Below are positions 16,821 through 26,293 of a stretch of 64,000 nt of DNA, in pieces (within the stretch, counting starts at the first letter, position 1; every line of letters begins with the position of its first letter). Under the pieces are notes generated by a model. That model was not told where the DNA came from and did no database searches. It saw only the letters and a list, made by a program, of their open reading frames with translations. Position numbers and translations under genes: made by a program. The DNA is from Clostridiales bacterium CHKCI001 (GTDB taxonomy: Bacteria; Bacillota; Clostridia; Lachnospirales; Lachnospiraceae): assembly GCA_900045905.1 (NCBI GenBank), contig FCNS01000008.1, forward strand, positions 1 through 64,000. Direction: 5' to 3'.

Positions 16821-17150
16821 TTACATAGACAAAAGTTTTTTTACAGCCTGCTGCATTTCTGGAACACTTCTATAAGAACGGATCAATTGTTTTTCTTCAT
16901 TGTTTAAAATCAAGACTCCATCTTCTTCCTTATAACCAAATGTATTCAAGACATCATCGATATGATACATACAACATAATACTAAAAGAGTATTCGCTGT
17001 TGGCTGCGTTTGTCCGCTTTCCCACCCATAAACCGTTTTTGGCGCGGCAAAAATACCATTCGCCTTTAAACGTTCTGATACTTCCATTACTGTGAGATGA
17101 TTCATCTTTCGACATTGTTTTAACATTTCTGCAATTTTAGGATTTTTCAC
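16821..17150 (-). CDS. XRE-family transcriptional regulator
   Basis: A 109-residue protein with an N-terminal Cro/C1-type helix-turn-helix: KIAEMLKQCRKMNHLTVMEVSERL, then KTVYGWESGQTQPTANTLLVLCCMYHI. A short C-terminal helical part follows (NNEEKQLIRSYRSVPEMQQAVKKLL). The start is GTG 17150, eight bases after TTGGAGG; a TTG at 17165 would overlap that site. It is transcribed toward the PEQT-repeat gene 85 bp downstream and may form a unit with it. No ligand-binding domain is present. Confidence 0.85.
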   Translation of the reverse strand: MKNPKIAEMLKQCRKMNHLTVMEVSERLKANGIFAAPKTVYGWESGQTQPTANTLLVLCCMYHIDDVLNTFGYKEEDGVLILNNEEKQLIRSYRSVPEMQQAVKKLLSM

Positions 17151-17436
17151 TTTTTTATCCTCCAAAACAAGTTTTCTCTTCTGTTTTTTGTAAGTAAAAT
17201 ATCTAATTTCTTACAATAATTGTAATGTCAATATATAGATACAATAAGTTAAAATCAATTTCTTTAACAGTATGTCCAATCATTTTCAAAATAACCATTA
17301 CTATTTCCAATATTATTTTGATGTATACTATATACATGACACTTTCATTATAAATGTTGTCCCAGAAAAGTCAACCTGATTTTTATTTTTTTTGTTTATA
17401 ATAATACAATCTTTTCACCATAAACGATTAAAGAAA

Positions 17437-17552
17437 CAAAAGAAACCTCCACCACTGGAACTTTCCTTTGCATATCACGATAATAAGAAGAAAGTACCGA
17501 ACATTGACACAAAATCTAAATCGATTCTGATCAAAGGCGGTACTTTTCTTTT
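17437..17552 (+). repeat. Intergenic 3'-end repeat R1, copy A
   Basis: The motif AGAAACCTCC...CTTTGCATATCACGATAA (17441-17483) is followed by a hairpin with arms AAGAAGAAAGTACCG (17485-17499) and CGGTACTTTTCTTTT (17538-17552). It lies past the end of purD. The gap 17151-17623 otherwise contains only AT-rich sequence with no gene. The hairpin could terminate the pur operon on the minus strand. Confidence 0.7.
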
Positions 17553-17623
17553 GTATGTTGTAATATCCTAAATATAAGATTTCTAACAAAGTTTTTTCAT
17601 ATCGTAAATAACATCTATTTTAT

Positions 17624-18895
17624 TTACGCTTCATCAATCGCCTTGCCGATATCATTTCTCTTATACTTATTTTCAAACTGAATCCATTCTGTCGCAGCAT
17701 AGGCATTGGCTCTGGCCTGTTTTAAATCGCTTCCCTTTGCAGTAACTCCAAGCACACGGCCCCCATTTGTAACAATTTTGCCATCTAACCGTTTTGTTCC
17801 TGCATGGAATACATAATAACCATCTTTTCCTTTAAAAGAATTGAGCCCTTCAATTGGGTAACCCTTCTCATAATGTTCTGGATATCCATCGGATGCCAAC
17901 ACAACACAGACTGCAGCATTATCTTCAAAATCTAATTGGATTTTATCTAACGTTCCATCAATACAGGCCTCAAAAACTTCTATAATATCATTTTTCATAC
18001 GAGGAAGCACAACTTGTGCCTCTGGATCTCCAAAACGAGCATTATATTCCAATACCCTTGGTCCGTCTTCTGTAAGCATTAAACCAAAGAAAATAACTCC
18101 TTTAAATGGTCTGCCTTCTGCTTTCATTGCATCTACAGTTGGCTGATAAATATATTTCTGGCAGAACTCATCTACTTCTGCTGTATAGAATGGACTTGGA
18201 GAGAATGTTCCCATACCACCAGTATTCAGTCCCTGATCCCCATCTTTTGCACGCTTATGATCTTGAGCAGATGTCATAATTCGAATGGTATTACCATCTA
18301 CAAAGGAAAGAACAGAAACTTCACGTCCTGTCATAAATTCTTCTATTACAATTGTATTACCTGCATCTCCAAAATGCTTATCCAGCATCAGTTCCTTTAC
18401 CCCATCTTTTGCTTCTTGAAGAGTGTTACAAATTAGCACACCCTTTCCAAGAGCCAGACCATCTGCCTTTAAGACAATTGGCATTTTAGCAGTTTCTAAG
18501 TAGGCAAGTGCTTCTTCTGGATTATTGAAATTTTCATAAGCAGCCGTTGGAATATGATATTTTTTCATCAAATCTTTGGAAAAAGCTTTAGAACCTTCCA
18601 AAATTGCCGCATTTTTACGAGGTCCAAATACTCTCAGCCCCTCCGCTTCAAATGCATCTACAACGCCTCCAACAAGCGGATCATCCATTCCAATTACAGT
18701 CAGATCAATTTCATTTTCTTTTGCAAATGCGACTAACTTATCAAACTCCATTGCTCCAATTGGAACACATTCTGCTATTTCTCCAATTCCTGCATTACCT
18801 GGTGCACAATATATTTTTTCCACTTTTGGACTCTGTGCCACTTTCCATGCAATTGCATGTTCTCTTCCGCCGCTTCCAACAATTAATACTTTCAT
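17624..18895 (-). CDS. purD: Phosphoribosylamine-glycine ligase (GAR synthetase)
   Basis: PurD joins phosphoribosylamine and glycine with ATP, the second step of purine synthesis. The 423-residue ATP-grasp enzyme begins MKVLIVGSGGREHAIAWK and contains DHKRAKDGDQGLNTGGMGTFSPSPF and LEYNARFGDPEAQVVLPR, the family signatures. The length is normal. The start is ATG 18895. It is last in the purK-purE-purM-purN-purD operon, 30 bp after purN. Confidence 0.97.
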   Translation of the reverse strand: MKVLIVGSGGREHAIAWKVAQSPKVEKIYCAPGNAGIGEIAECVPIGAMEFDKLVAFAKENEIDLTVIGMDDPLVGGVVDAFEAEGLRVFGPRKNAAILEGSKAFSKDLMKKYHIPTAAYENFNNPEEALAYLETAKMPIVLKADGLALGKGVLICNTLQEAKDGVKELMLDKHFGDAGNTIVIEEFMTGREVSVLSFVDGNTIRIMTSAQDHKRAKDGDQGLNTGGMGTFSPSPFYTAEVDEFCQKYIYQPTVDAMKAEGRPFKGVIFFGLMLTEDGPRVLEYNARFGDPEAQVVLPRMKNDIIEVFEACIDGTLDKIQLDFEDNAAVCVVLASDGYPEHYEKGYPIEGLNSFKGKDGYYVFHAGTKRLDGKIVTNGGRVLGVTAKGSDLKQARANAYAATEWIQFENKYKRNDIGKAIDEA

Positions 18896-18925
18896 AGTAC
18901 CTCCTGTTCTGCTACCATTTTTACA

Positions 18926-19552
18926 TTATGATAAAATTTCCACTTTTCCATCTACGACTTGTACTTTGCCCTCAGCAATTAATTCAATTGCTTGCGGCAT
19001 TATCTTCCATTCTGCCTGTTCCATTACACGACGCTGCAATACCTCAGGAGTATCCCCCTGCTGTACTTCCACTGCCTTTTGTAAAATAATTGGCCCAGTA
19101 TCTGTTCCTTCATCCACAAAATGAACTGTTGCACCCGTTACTTTTACTCCTCTTTCCAGAGCTTTCTCATGCACAGTCAGGCCATAATATCCTTTTCCGC
19201 AAAAAGCTGGAATTAAAGATGGATGGATATTAATAATTCGATTCCTATACTTTTTCACAAGTGCTGGAGGAAGAATAAGAAGACATCCAGCAAGTACAAT
19301 CAAGTCTACATGATAAGAGTCAATTGCTTCTAAAAAGGCCTTATTAAATGCTTCTCGGTCAGAGAAATCTTTTGGTGAAATACATCTTGCCTCAATTCCA
19401 GCTTTTGCCGCACGTTCCAAAGCATATGCTTTTTTGTTATTACTAATTACAAATTCAATAGACGTATTGTGAATCGTACCTGCATGAATTGCATCAATAA
19501 TTGCTTGCAGATTTGTACCGCCTCCGCTGACCAGTACACCAATTTTCATCAT
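18926..19552 (-). CDS. purN: Phosphoribosylglycinamide formyltransferase
   Basis: PurN transfers a formyl group from 10-formyltetrahydrofolate to GAR, the third step. The 208-residue protein begins [21 protein letters not shown], with [32 protein letters not shown] (catalytic Asn and His) and [16 protein letters not shown] (catalytic Asp). Two ATGs in tandem (19552, 19549) overlap the purM stop, which implies translational coupling. Confidence 0.97.
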   Translation of the reverse strand: MMKIGVLVSGGGTNLQAIIDAIHAGTIHNTSIEFVISNNKKAYALERAAKAGIEARCISPKDFSDREAFNKAFLEAIDSYHVDLIVLAGCLLILPPALVKKYRNRIINIHPSLIPAFCGKGYYGLTVHEKALERGVKVTGATVHFVDEGTDTGPIILQKAVEVQQGDTPEVLQRRVMEQAEWKIMPQAIELIAEGKVQVVDGKVEILS

Positions 19553-20574
19553 AATAACGTAACCCCTTTTTCTCCATTTTCAATATGACCAACCACATAC
19601 GCTTTTTCTCCAGCCGCCTCAATCGCTGCAATTGTCTTATCTACATCAGCAGGGGAGATTGCAAGAACCATTCCAAGTCCCATATTATAAGTATTGTACA
19701 TAATTTTTTCTTCAATATTTCCTTCTTTTTGAAGCAGTTTAAAAATTGGAAGCACTGGATAACTGTCTTTTTTAATCACAGCATGTTTTCCCTCTGGAAG
19801 CATACGTGGTACATTTTCATAGAATCCACCACCAGTAATATGGCTGCATCCTTTAATCGTTACTCCTGCGTTTTTTATGTTTCTTAGTGTTTTTACATAA
19901 ATTTTGGTAGGAGTCAATAATGCTTCTCCAAGCGTTGTCCCAAGTTCTTCATGATAAGTTTCTAAGTTTTCTTTTGTCATTTCAAATACTTTGCGCACAA
20001 GAGAAAAACCATTGGAATGCACACCGCTGGAAGCAATACCAACTAATACATCTTTATCTGTAATTGTTTCACCTGTAATCAGATCTTTTTCATCTACTAC
20101 ACCAACTGCAAATCCAGCTAAATCATATTCATCGATTGGATAAAACCCTGGCATTTCCGCAGTTTCTCCGCCAATCAATGCTGCATTGGACTGTTCACAT
20201 CCATCTGCTACTCCTTTTACAATCATAGCAATTTTTTCTGGTACATTCTTTCCGCACGCAATATAATCCAAGAAGAATAACGGCTCACCGCCCGCACATG
20301 CAATATCATTAACACACATTGCCACACAGTCAATTCCAACTGTATCATGTCTGTCCATAATAAATGCTAATTTCAGTTTTGTGCCAACGCCGTCTGTTCC
20401 AGATACTAGTGTAGGTTTTTCCATATTTTTAAATGCTTCCATAGAAAATGCTCCAGAAAATCCTCCGATATTCGTCAGCACTTCTGGTCTCATTGTCTTT
20501 TTAATATGTTCCTTCATTAATTCTACAGACTTATATCCAGCCTCGATATCTACTCCTGCGTTTTTGTAATCCAT
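19549..20574 (-). CDS. purM: Phosphoribosylformylglycinamidine cyclo-ligase (AIR synthetase)
   Basis: PurM closes the imidazole ring to give AIR. The 341-residue protein shows [11 protein letters not shown] at the N-terminus, [42 protein letters not shown] and [18 protein letters not shown], all family hallmarks. The start was set at ATG 20574 behind AAGGAGG; a longer reading to 20598 lacks a site. It is the middle gene of the pur operon. Confidence 0.97.
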   Translation of the reverse strand: MDYKNAGVDIEAGYKSVELMKEHIKKTMRPEVLTNIGGFSGAFSMEAFKNMEKPTLVSGTDGVGTKLKLAFIMDRHDTVGIDCVAMCVNDIACAGGEPLFFLDYIACGKNVPEKIAMIVKGVADGCEQSNAALIGGETAEMPGFYPIDEYDLAGFAVGVVDEKDLITGETITDKDVLVGIASSGVHSNGFSLVRKVFEMTKENLETYHEELGTTLGEALLTPTKIYVKTLRNIKNAGVTIKGCSHITGGGFYENVPRMLPEGKHAVIKKDSYPVLPIFKLLQKEGNIEEKIMYNTYNMGLGMVLAISPADVDKTIAAIEAAGEKAYVVGHIENGEKGVTLL

Positions 20575-20612
20575 ATTATCCTCCTTATTGAAACTCAAGC
20601 TTCTGCTTTAGT

Positions 20613-21128
20613 TTACATCTGTGTTAAATATTCTTGATATTTGATTTCTTCTAGTTTCGCTGCCTTTTTCTCTACCATTGTCTCCAGAGATTTTGCATAT
20701 TCCTCTACGCGTGCAGAAAGTTTTTCATCACCAATTGCAACAATTTTAGCTGCCAGCAATCCCGCATTTAAAGCTCCGTTGATTGCTACTGTGGCAACAG
20801 GAATTCCAGGAGGCATCTGACAAATCGAATACAGAGAGTCTACTCCGCCAAGTGCCTTTGTCTGTACTGGTACTCCAATAACTGGAAGTACCGTCATAGC
20901 AGCAGTCATTCCAGGAAGATGTGCCGCACCGCCCGCACCTGCAATGATGACTTTTAATCCTCTCTCTTTTGCAGAATGTGCATACTCATACATCTTATCT
21001 GGTGTACGATGAGCAGAAACAACGGTTAATTCATAAGGAACCGCCAACTGATCCAACAATTCTGCGGCTTTACTCATAACTGGCAGATCAGAATCACTTC
21101 CCATAATAATACCAACGACTGGTTTCAT
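20613..21128 (-). CDS. purE: N5-carboxyaminoimidazole ribonucleotide mutase
   Basis: Class I PurE converts N5-CAIR to CAIR. The 171-residue protein has [30 protein letters not shown] (catalytic His) and [14 protein letters not shown]. The presence of purK immediately upstream fits the bacterial two-step carboxylation route. The start is ATG 21128 behind AGGAGG. Confidence 0.97.
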   Translation of the reverse strand: MKPVVGIIMGSDSDLPVMSKAAELLDQLAVPYELTVVSAHRTPDKMYEYAHSAKERGLKVIIAGAGGAAHLPGMTAAMTVLPVIGVPVQTKALGGVDSLYSICQMPPGIPVATVAINGALNAGLLAAKIVAIGDEKLSARVEEYAKSLETMVEKKAAKLEEIKYQEYLTQM

Positions 21129-21175
21129 GTGTATCTCCTCCTAAACTGAAATTTTCTTATGTGCCATGCACATAT

Positions 21176-22309
21176 CTATCGGAAAGAAAGCGCCTGATGT
21201 GCTCTCCTTACCTGCTCCAATGCTTCTTCAATTGTATCGGCAGTTGCAGTAATATGTCCCATCTTTCTGCCATTCACTACCTTTTCTTTTCCATAAATAT
21301 GAATTTTCACATCTGGATTTTTGTAAGCCTCCTCCAATCCAAACAATTCTGCTTCTGAAGAAGAATGATCTCCAATGATGTTTTTCATAGCAGTTGGACG
21401 AATCAGACCAGCATTTCCCAATGGCAGTCCCAGAATCGCACGAATATGCTGTTCATACTGAGAAGTGTAGCATCCTTCAATTGTATAATGTCCTGAATTA
21501 TGTGGACGTGGAGCCAATTCATTTACAAGTATATGACCTTCTTTTGTAACAAACAACTCAATGCATAACATCCCATAAGCATCAAATGCCTTCAAACATT
21601 CCTTTGCAATTTGCATTCCTTCTGCTTCTGTTTCCTTACTAATTTGAGCTGGAACTGTTGTTTCATCTAAAATACTATTTTTATGAACATTTTCTGCAAT
21701 CGGATATACTGCAATGTCCCCATTTAGACTTCTACATGCGAGAATAGACACTTCCTTTACAAAATCAATACATCGTTCTACCATCAATTCTACTTTTCCT
21801 GCACCAAGTGCCTGATATCCATTTTCAATCTCATCTGCACTAGAAATAACATAATTTCCTTTTCCATCATATCCACCTGTACACGTTTTTAACACTAACG
21901 GATAAGAGAAAAGTTCTGCACTGCGTTCAATGTCTGCTTGAGATTTTATCGATAAAAAATCTGGAACTGGAATTTCATGTTTTTTCAGCCATTCTTTTTG
22001 TCCAAGTTTATTTTGTATTCGTTCTAATGTCTTACTAGATGGATAAACAGGCGTTCCCGCAGCCTCTACTTCCTTCAAAGCCTCCACACTAATATGCTCA
22101 AACTCATAAGTCACTACATCTACTCTAGATGCCATTCGTTTGATCGCTTCAATATCTTCAAATCCTGCAACAATATGAGAATCTGCGATATTGTGAGCAG
22201 GACATTTTACTGTCGGATCTACAATAACAAACTCATAATCCATACGTCTTCCGTCTAAAATCATCATTTTGCCCAGCTGTCCGCCGCCAATAATACCAAT
22301 TTTTTTCAT
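21176..22309 (-). CDS. purK: N5-carboxyaminoimidazole ribonucleotide synthase
   Basis: PurK uses ATP and bicarbonate to carboxylate AIR. The 377-residue ATP-grasp protein starts MKKIGIIGGGQLGKMMILDG and contains LKTCTGGYDGKGNYV and NELAPRPHNSGHYTIEGC, diagnostic for PurK. It is first in the purKEMND operon, with a good promoter at 22357-22385. No purine riboswitch is seen in the short leader. Confidence 0.97.
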   Translation of the reverse strand: MKKIGIIGGGQLGKMMILDGRRMDYEFVIVDPTVKCPAHNIADSHIVAGFEDIEAIKRMASRVDVVTYEFEHISVEALKEVEAAGTPVYPSSKTLERIQNKLGQKEWLKKHEIPVPDFLSIKSQADIERSAELFSYPLVLKTCTGGYDGKGNYVISSADEIENGYQALGAGKVELMVERCIDFVKEVSILACRSLNGDIAVYPIAENVHKNSILDETTVPAQISKETEAEGMQIAKECLKAFDAYGMLCIELFVTKEGHILVNELAPRPHNSGHYTIEGCYTSQYEQHIRAILGLPLGNAGLIRPTAMKNIIGDHSSSEAELFGLEEAYKNPDVKIHIYGKEKVVNGRKMGHITATADTIEEALEQVRRAHQALSFR

Positions 22310-22356
22310 CTGCGTCCCCTCGCAATCTTATTTGATCTTATGACCATTCCGTCAAC

Positions 22357-22385
22357 ATTCTACTAATAATTTATCCAAACGTCAA
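22357..22385 (-). promoter_or_regulatory. Promoter of the purKEMND operon
   Basis: On the minus strand TTGACG (22380-22385) and TAGAAT (22357-22362) are 17 bp apart, with a leader of about 40 bases before the purK start. The leader is too short for a purine riboswitch. Confidence 0.7.
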
Positions 22386-22413
22386 CTACTTTTCCAACCT
22401 TAATCGGGTAAAT

Positions 22414-24417
22414 TTACTCTATCTCCAATGCTTCATTTAATTCTTCTGTTCCAGGTAATACAAATCTAGAATCTCGTATAATCGGAATTTCTGTTCCATC
22501 CGATCGAACTACATCAATTGCTCCCAGTTCATCATATGGAATTGTAGCATCCGTATGACAGGAAAAATATGCCTTTTGCGGATCTGTTTTTCTTAAAGCC
22601 GAACATTCATTTTCTCTTGCAATGATCTCTTTTCCATCTGGATTAAACACAGCCAGATCTTCACTATGAGAATAGCATGTATCCCCAACCGCAAAATGAG
22701 GACCTGTTTTTTCTGCAATTAAAATTGGCAATCTTTTAAAAATATTGTATTTTTGAGCCATTGCATAAGCAGTTGTATTCGTACCAATCGCAAATTCACC
22801 CATAGGTAGACTTTCCCTGTGATACATTAAGTTTTCTTTAATATATGCCTTGTTCTCCTCTTCAGAATCAAAATTCTTGCATGTATAATCAGAAATCATT
22901 CCATCTTTAAATGTAAGTTCTAATTCTTTATATTCCAGTCCTCTCATAAATACACGACTGATATGCAGAATACCGTTTGTTCCTTTTAAAACAGGAGAAG
23001 TAAATACCTCTCCAACTGGAATATTAACATCAGCAGTACAGTTTTCAAAGTTCGTTTGCTTTTCTGGATCAGTTAATTGGTGAAGCTGAATGACTAAGTC
23101 TGTTTTATTCTCTCCTTTTCCCTTCACTTTTACAAACCGTCCCTGGTCCAATGCATCGATAATCTTTTGTTGAATTCTTATATATCTTTCATTATCGAGT
23201 GTATTTACTTTCATCGTTTCTCTAAAAATCTCTTCAAAACAATCTCCAATCTCTGGAATTGGGAATGCAATAATTGTAAAGCTCGTTTCGTCTTCTGGTA
23301 TATATTCATTCATGATAGAGCGTGTTTCGTTTGACAATTCTATACTAATATTTTGCTGTTTCTCATCCAGCCTATAAGAATCTCCATTATTTTTTGGCTC
23401 AAATGGCACTTCTCCAAACGTTTCTAATACCACTGGCCCTGCATAGCTTTGTGCTTCTTTTTTATGCTCTTCATATGTGACACGGAGCACCTGACTCCGA
23501 CGTTCTTTGTATTGTTTATCCAGATACACTGCTTGGTCATAACGATGATCGTATTCAAACTGACGATTTGCAGGCGTTGTTGTAATTGTAATATGGCGAT
23601 AGGTTGGCTTTAATCCTTTTTCTTTCCAAAGTGGCAAACTAGCTTTAATTAGCGGTTCTAAACCAATTGCATAGCGAAGTTCAAATCGATCTTTTTTGGA
23701 CAGATCTCTTTTCGTTACTTCAAATCCTCTGCAATATCCATTTACAAATGTAGCAGCAATCTCTTTTAATGTTTCTTTATCCATTTCATTCAGAAATTTT
23801 GCCATTTTCCGTTCATTTTCTGTTACGTTCATACCATATTTATATAAATAGCGTAAATCCTCATCCGATTGCTCTATAATTTGTTCGTAAACAGTATTGC
23901 CTGTTATAAGCAAATCTTCTACTTGCTGACGCACAAACAAATCACTATAATCACTGAAAAACCAATAAACCGCATCTTTTACCGATGAGAATTCCGTCTC
24001 TTCTTGCTCCATTAAATTATAAATCTCAATAAACAGTTCTGCATAAACGGTGAAGTTTTCCAAACGCTTTGCATATGCAAATAGAATCATTTGATACATT
24101 TGTGCATAGAGCATGGAAAACAATCTTCCAAACTCTTCTCCCATCAATGCTGTGCTGTAAGCAGGATTCGCATAACTCTTTTCATAATGATCTCCTGCGA
24201 TATCTTCATATAACTTTCTGTTGTCTTCTTCTAGTTCTTCCAACGTTCTATTTGCATCTTTTTCAGCAATTTCTTTTACTTTACATATGAATGCTGCAAC
24301 TGTTTGAAAATAGTCCAAATACGGTTCTTTTACATCCACCGATGCTCTAATACTATAAATACGCTCCATCGCAAGCGCAAAACGTTCTTGTAATGCTTCA
24401 TCACTATTTTTCCACAT
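22414..24417 (-). CDS. M29-family metallo-aminopeptidase with a large N-terminal extension
   Basis: A 667-residue protein. The C-terminal 400 residues follow the aminopeptidase T (M29) pattern. Likely metal ligands are Glu in PVGEVFTSP, Glu in LPMGEFAIGTNT, His and Tyr in GPHFAVGDTCYSH, and His and Asp in SCHTDATIPYDE; these match the E/E/H/Y/H/D set of the thermophilic enzyme. Classical members have about 400 residues, so residues 1-260, helical and acidic, are extra and unrecognised. There is no signal peptide, so it is cytoplasmic. It follows the small membrane gene at 24427 by 9 bp and is probably cotranscribed with it. Confidence 0.8.
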   Translation of the reverse strand: MWKNSDEALQERFALAMERIYSIRASVDVKEPYLDYFQTVAAFICKVKEIAEKDANRTLEELEEDNRKLYEDIAGDHYEKSYANPAYSTALMGEEFGRLFSMLYAQMYQMILFAYAKRLENFTVYAELFIEIYNLMEQEETEFSSVKDAVYWFFSDYSDLFVRQQVEDLLITGNTVYEQIIEQSDEDLRYLYKYGMNVTENERKMAKFLNEMDKETLKEIAATFVNGYCRGFEVTKRDLSKKDRFELRYAIGLEPLIKASLPLWKEKGLKPTYRHITITTTPANRQFEYDHRYDQAVYLDKQYKERRSQVLRVTYEEHKKEAQSYAGPVVLETFGEVPFEPKNNGDSYRLDEKQQNISIELSNETRSIMNEYIPEDETSFTIIAFPIPEIGDCFEEIFRETMKVNTLDNERYIRIQQKIIDALDQGRFVKVKGKGENKTDLVIQLHQLTDPEKQTNFENCTADVNIPVGEVFTSPVLKGTNGILHISRVFMRGLEYKELELTFKDGMISDYTCKNFDSEEENKAYIKENLMYHRESLPMGEFAIGTNTTAYAMAQKYNIFKRLPILIAEKTGPHFAVGDTCYSHSEDLAVFNPDGKEIIARENECSALRKTDPQKAYFSCHTDATIPYDELGAIDVVRSDGTEIPIIRDSRFVLPGTEELNEALEIE

Positions 24418-24426
24418 AAAATCTCC

Positions 24427-24753
24427 TTATACCATACGTATACCGATGATAAATAAAATAACAAGAATAATAATCAAAAGTACATTGGATGCAATTCCAA
24501 TTTCATCAATAATATGACTGCAATTTTTCTTTTTTCTTCCTCTAATTCCATAACTCAAACCGAACACGCTAATAATCAGAATAAAAATTCCCAGTATTCC
24601 AACATTTATTCCTGATTGATCCCACAACGTATTCCAAAAACTAATCACCAAACCAACGGTTCCTACTAAAAAGAAAATACAAGACCAGATTCCATCTTTT
24701 GTAAGGTGCTTTGTTCCAATTGTAACAATGTCTGTTTCCTTCACCTTTTTCAT
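24427..24753 (-). CDS. Small membrane protein (DUF6142-like)
   Basis: A 108-residue protein with three hydrophobic segments (IWSCIFFLVGTVGLVISFW, NVGILGIFILIISVFGLSYGI, NVLLIIILVILFIIGI) and a basic loop RGRKKKN. It resembles small clostridial membrane proteins that lie next to M29 aminopeptidase genes. The function is unknown. The start is ATG 24753 behind AGGAGG. Confidence 0.7.
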   Translation of the reverse strand: MKKVKETDIVTIGTKHLTKDGIWSCIFFLVGTVGLVISFWNTLWDQSGINVGILGIFILIISVFGLSYGIRGRKKKNCSHIIDEIGIASNVLLIIILVILFIIGIRMV

Positions 24754-24833
24754 AATTACTTCCTCCTAATGAGCTGCTGCAAATACTTCTTCTATCGCAG
24801 AACGCAGTTTTTATTATCCTTAGCTCTGTTATG

Positions 24834-25292
24834 TCATCGTTCCCTCCAAGCGGTAATTCCTTTTATCAGAAGGATGTATACTAGATACCCTAATACTCCT
24901 CCAATTGTATTTAAAAGTAGATCATCTACATCAAAGCTTCCTGTACAGCTTACAAGCTGACAGGTTTCTACAATCAACGTTGCTGTAAATGAGATGAGTG
25001 TCATCAAAACAATTCCCCGCATCTTAGGAAAAGCTAATGGAAGCAAAAAACCAAGTGGCATAAAACCAATAATATTTCCTGCAATATTTAATAAAACCGA
25101 GCGGATTCCAAGAATTCCTGTATTATTTAAAAAACGCTTAATTTCTTTAAATAATTCTAGATTATAAGAATACGTTCTTCCAATCTGCTCTCGTCCCATT
25201 AATTTGGCAAATAATAAAAAATAGATCAGCACTGCTAAATATACTACGAACAGAATACACCATATTACTCTAATTCTGTTTTTTTGTTTCAA
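24834..25292 (-). CDS. VanZ-like membrane protein
   Basis: A 152-residue protein with four to five membrane helices. VanZ-family features are NIAGNIIGFMPLGFLLPL, followed by the later TATLIVETCQLVSCTGSFDVDDLLLNTIGGVLGY, with the conserved E-x-x-Q and D-D-x-x-x-N-x-x-G. VanZ homologues are linked to teicoplanin tolerance or wall and lipid processes, but no role can be assigned here. The start is TTG 25292, seven bases after GGGAGGAG; a longer reading to 25346 includes this site inside the coding region. Confidence 0.8.
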   Translation of the reverse strand: MKQKNRIRVIWCILFVVYLAVLIYFLLFAKLMGREQIGRTYSYNLELFKEIKRFLNNTGILGIRSVLLNIAGNIIGFMPLGFLLPLAFPKMRGIVLMTLISFTATLIVETCQLVSCTGSFDVDDLLLNTIGGVLGYLVYILLIKGITAWRER

Positions 25293-25313
25293 TCTATACT
25301 CCTCCCATATAGG

Positions 25314-25382
25314 AAAGGACTGCTGCACATCAATGAGTATTATCATGAGGTCAAAAGGTATTTTTGTACAGCAGTTCTATCC
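25314..25382. repeat. Long hairpin containing a broken GGGGTCAA repeat
   Basis: GGACTGCTGCACA and TGTACAGCAGTTC pair at the ends of a 69-base structure. The loop contains TGAGGTCAAAAGGTATTTTTG (25352-25372), the left arm and loop of the GGGGTCAA repeat family. It lies between the small gene ending at 25426 and the vanZ-like gene. Confidence 0.55.
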
Positions 25383-25425
25383 TCTAAGCAATAATCATTT
25401 GCTTCACTGGTTCAAAATAAATAAC

Positions 25426-25578
25426 CTAAAAGATTAATGTCTTTTTACTTTTTAATAATCTTGCTCCATTTATAATCGTAATGGTTCCCGTCACAATTCC
25501 TGTTACAAGTACAATAATACCAAGTGCGATGCTTCCTCCGCCAACTTGAGAGATTAACCGATAATATTTCTCATTCAT
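25426..25578 (-). CDS. Short single-pass membrane protein
   Basis: A 50-residue protein, MNEKYYRLISQVGGGSIALG..., with one long hydrophobic helix (IALGIIVLVTGIVTGTITII) and a basic end (ARLLKSKK). The start is ATG 25578 with AAGGAGAAC upstream. It lies 16 bp after pyrE and is probably cotranscribed with it. Similar tiny proteins occur in clostridia; the function is unknown. Confidence 0.6.
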   Translation of the reverse strand: MNEKYYRLISQVGGGSIALGIIVLVTGIVTGTITIINGARLLKSKKTLIF

Positions 25579-25594
25579 GTCCGTTCTCCTTTTG

Positions 25595-26278
25595 CTATTC
25601 ATTATTTTCAGCACCATATTTCTTATAATATGCGTCAATTGCCTCCATTAATGTATTATCGATAATAACTTTTCCTTTATACTCTTTATTATAAAGATGT
25701 TCAATCACCTCTGCCATTGTTACAATTGCAGTTGTCTGTAATCCATAGTTTTCTTGAATTTCTGCCAATGCACTCTTTGTGCCCTGTCCTCTCTCCATTC
25801 GATCTACGGAAACAACAAGTCCAAGCACATTAACATCTCCCTGTGCCTGAATGATTGGAAGCGTTTCCTGAATTGAAGTTCCTGCCGTTGTAACATCTTC
25901 AATAATAACTACTTTATCCCCGTCTTGAATTGGACTTCCAAGTAAAATACCCTTATCTCCATGGTCTTTTACTTCCTTTCGATTGGAACAATAGCGAATA
26001 TCGGCGCCATACATTTCGGAAAGAGCCATAGAAGTCGCTACTGTCAAAGGAATTCCTTTATAGGCTGGTCCAAACAATACATCAAAGTCGGTTCCAAACT
26101 TTGCCTGAATTGCCTTTGCATAATACTCTCCTAATTTACGAAGCTGAGCTCCTGTACGATAGAATCCTGTATTTACAAAAAATGGTGTATTTCTTCCGCT
26201 CTTCGTCACAAAATCGCCAAATTTTAAAACTTCGCAATCAATCATAAATTCAATAAACTCTTTTTTATACTGTTCCAT
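25595..26278 (-). CDS. pyrE: Orotate phosphoribosyltransferase
   Basis: PyrE makes OMP from orotate and PRPP. The 227-residue protein has GPAYKGIPLTVATS and the PRPP-binding loop VVIIEDVTTAGTSIQE; KEVKDHGDKG supplies the catalytic lysines. The start is ATG 26278 behind GAGAGGAG. It is last of the pyrF-pyrK-pyrD-pyrE operon. Confidence 0.97.
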   Translation of the reverse strand: MEQYKKEFIEFMIDCEVLKFGDFVTKSGRNTPFFVNTGFYRTGAQLRKLGEYYAKAIQAKFGTDFDVLFGPAYKGIPLTVATSMALSEMYGADIRYCSNRKEVKDHGDKGILLGSPIQDGDKVVIIEDVTTAGTSIQETLPIIQAQGDVNVLGLVVSVDRMERGQGTKSALAEIQENYGLQTTAIVTMAEVIEHLYNKEYKGKVIIDNTLMEAIDAYYKKYGAENNE

Positions 26279-26293
26279 TGTATTCTCCTCTCG

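Noticed and set aside
22310-22413. Purine riboswitch before purK
   Set aside because: The leader from the promoter is only about 40 bases and lacks the aptamer pattern.
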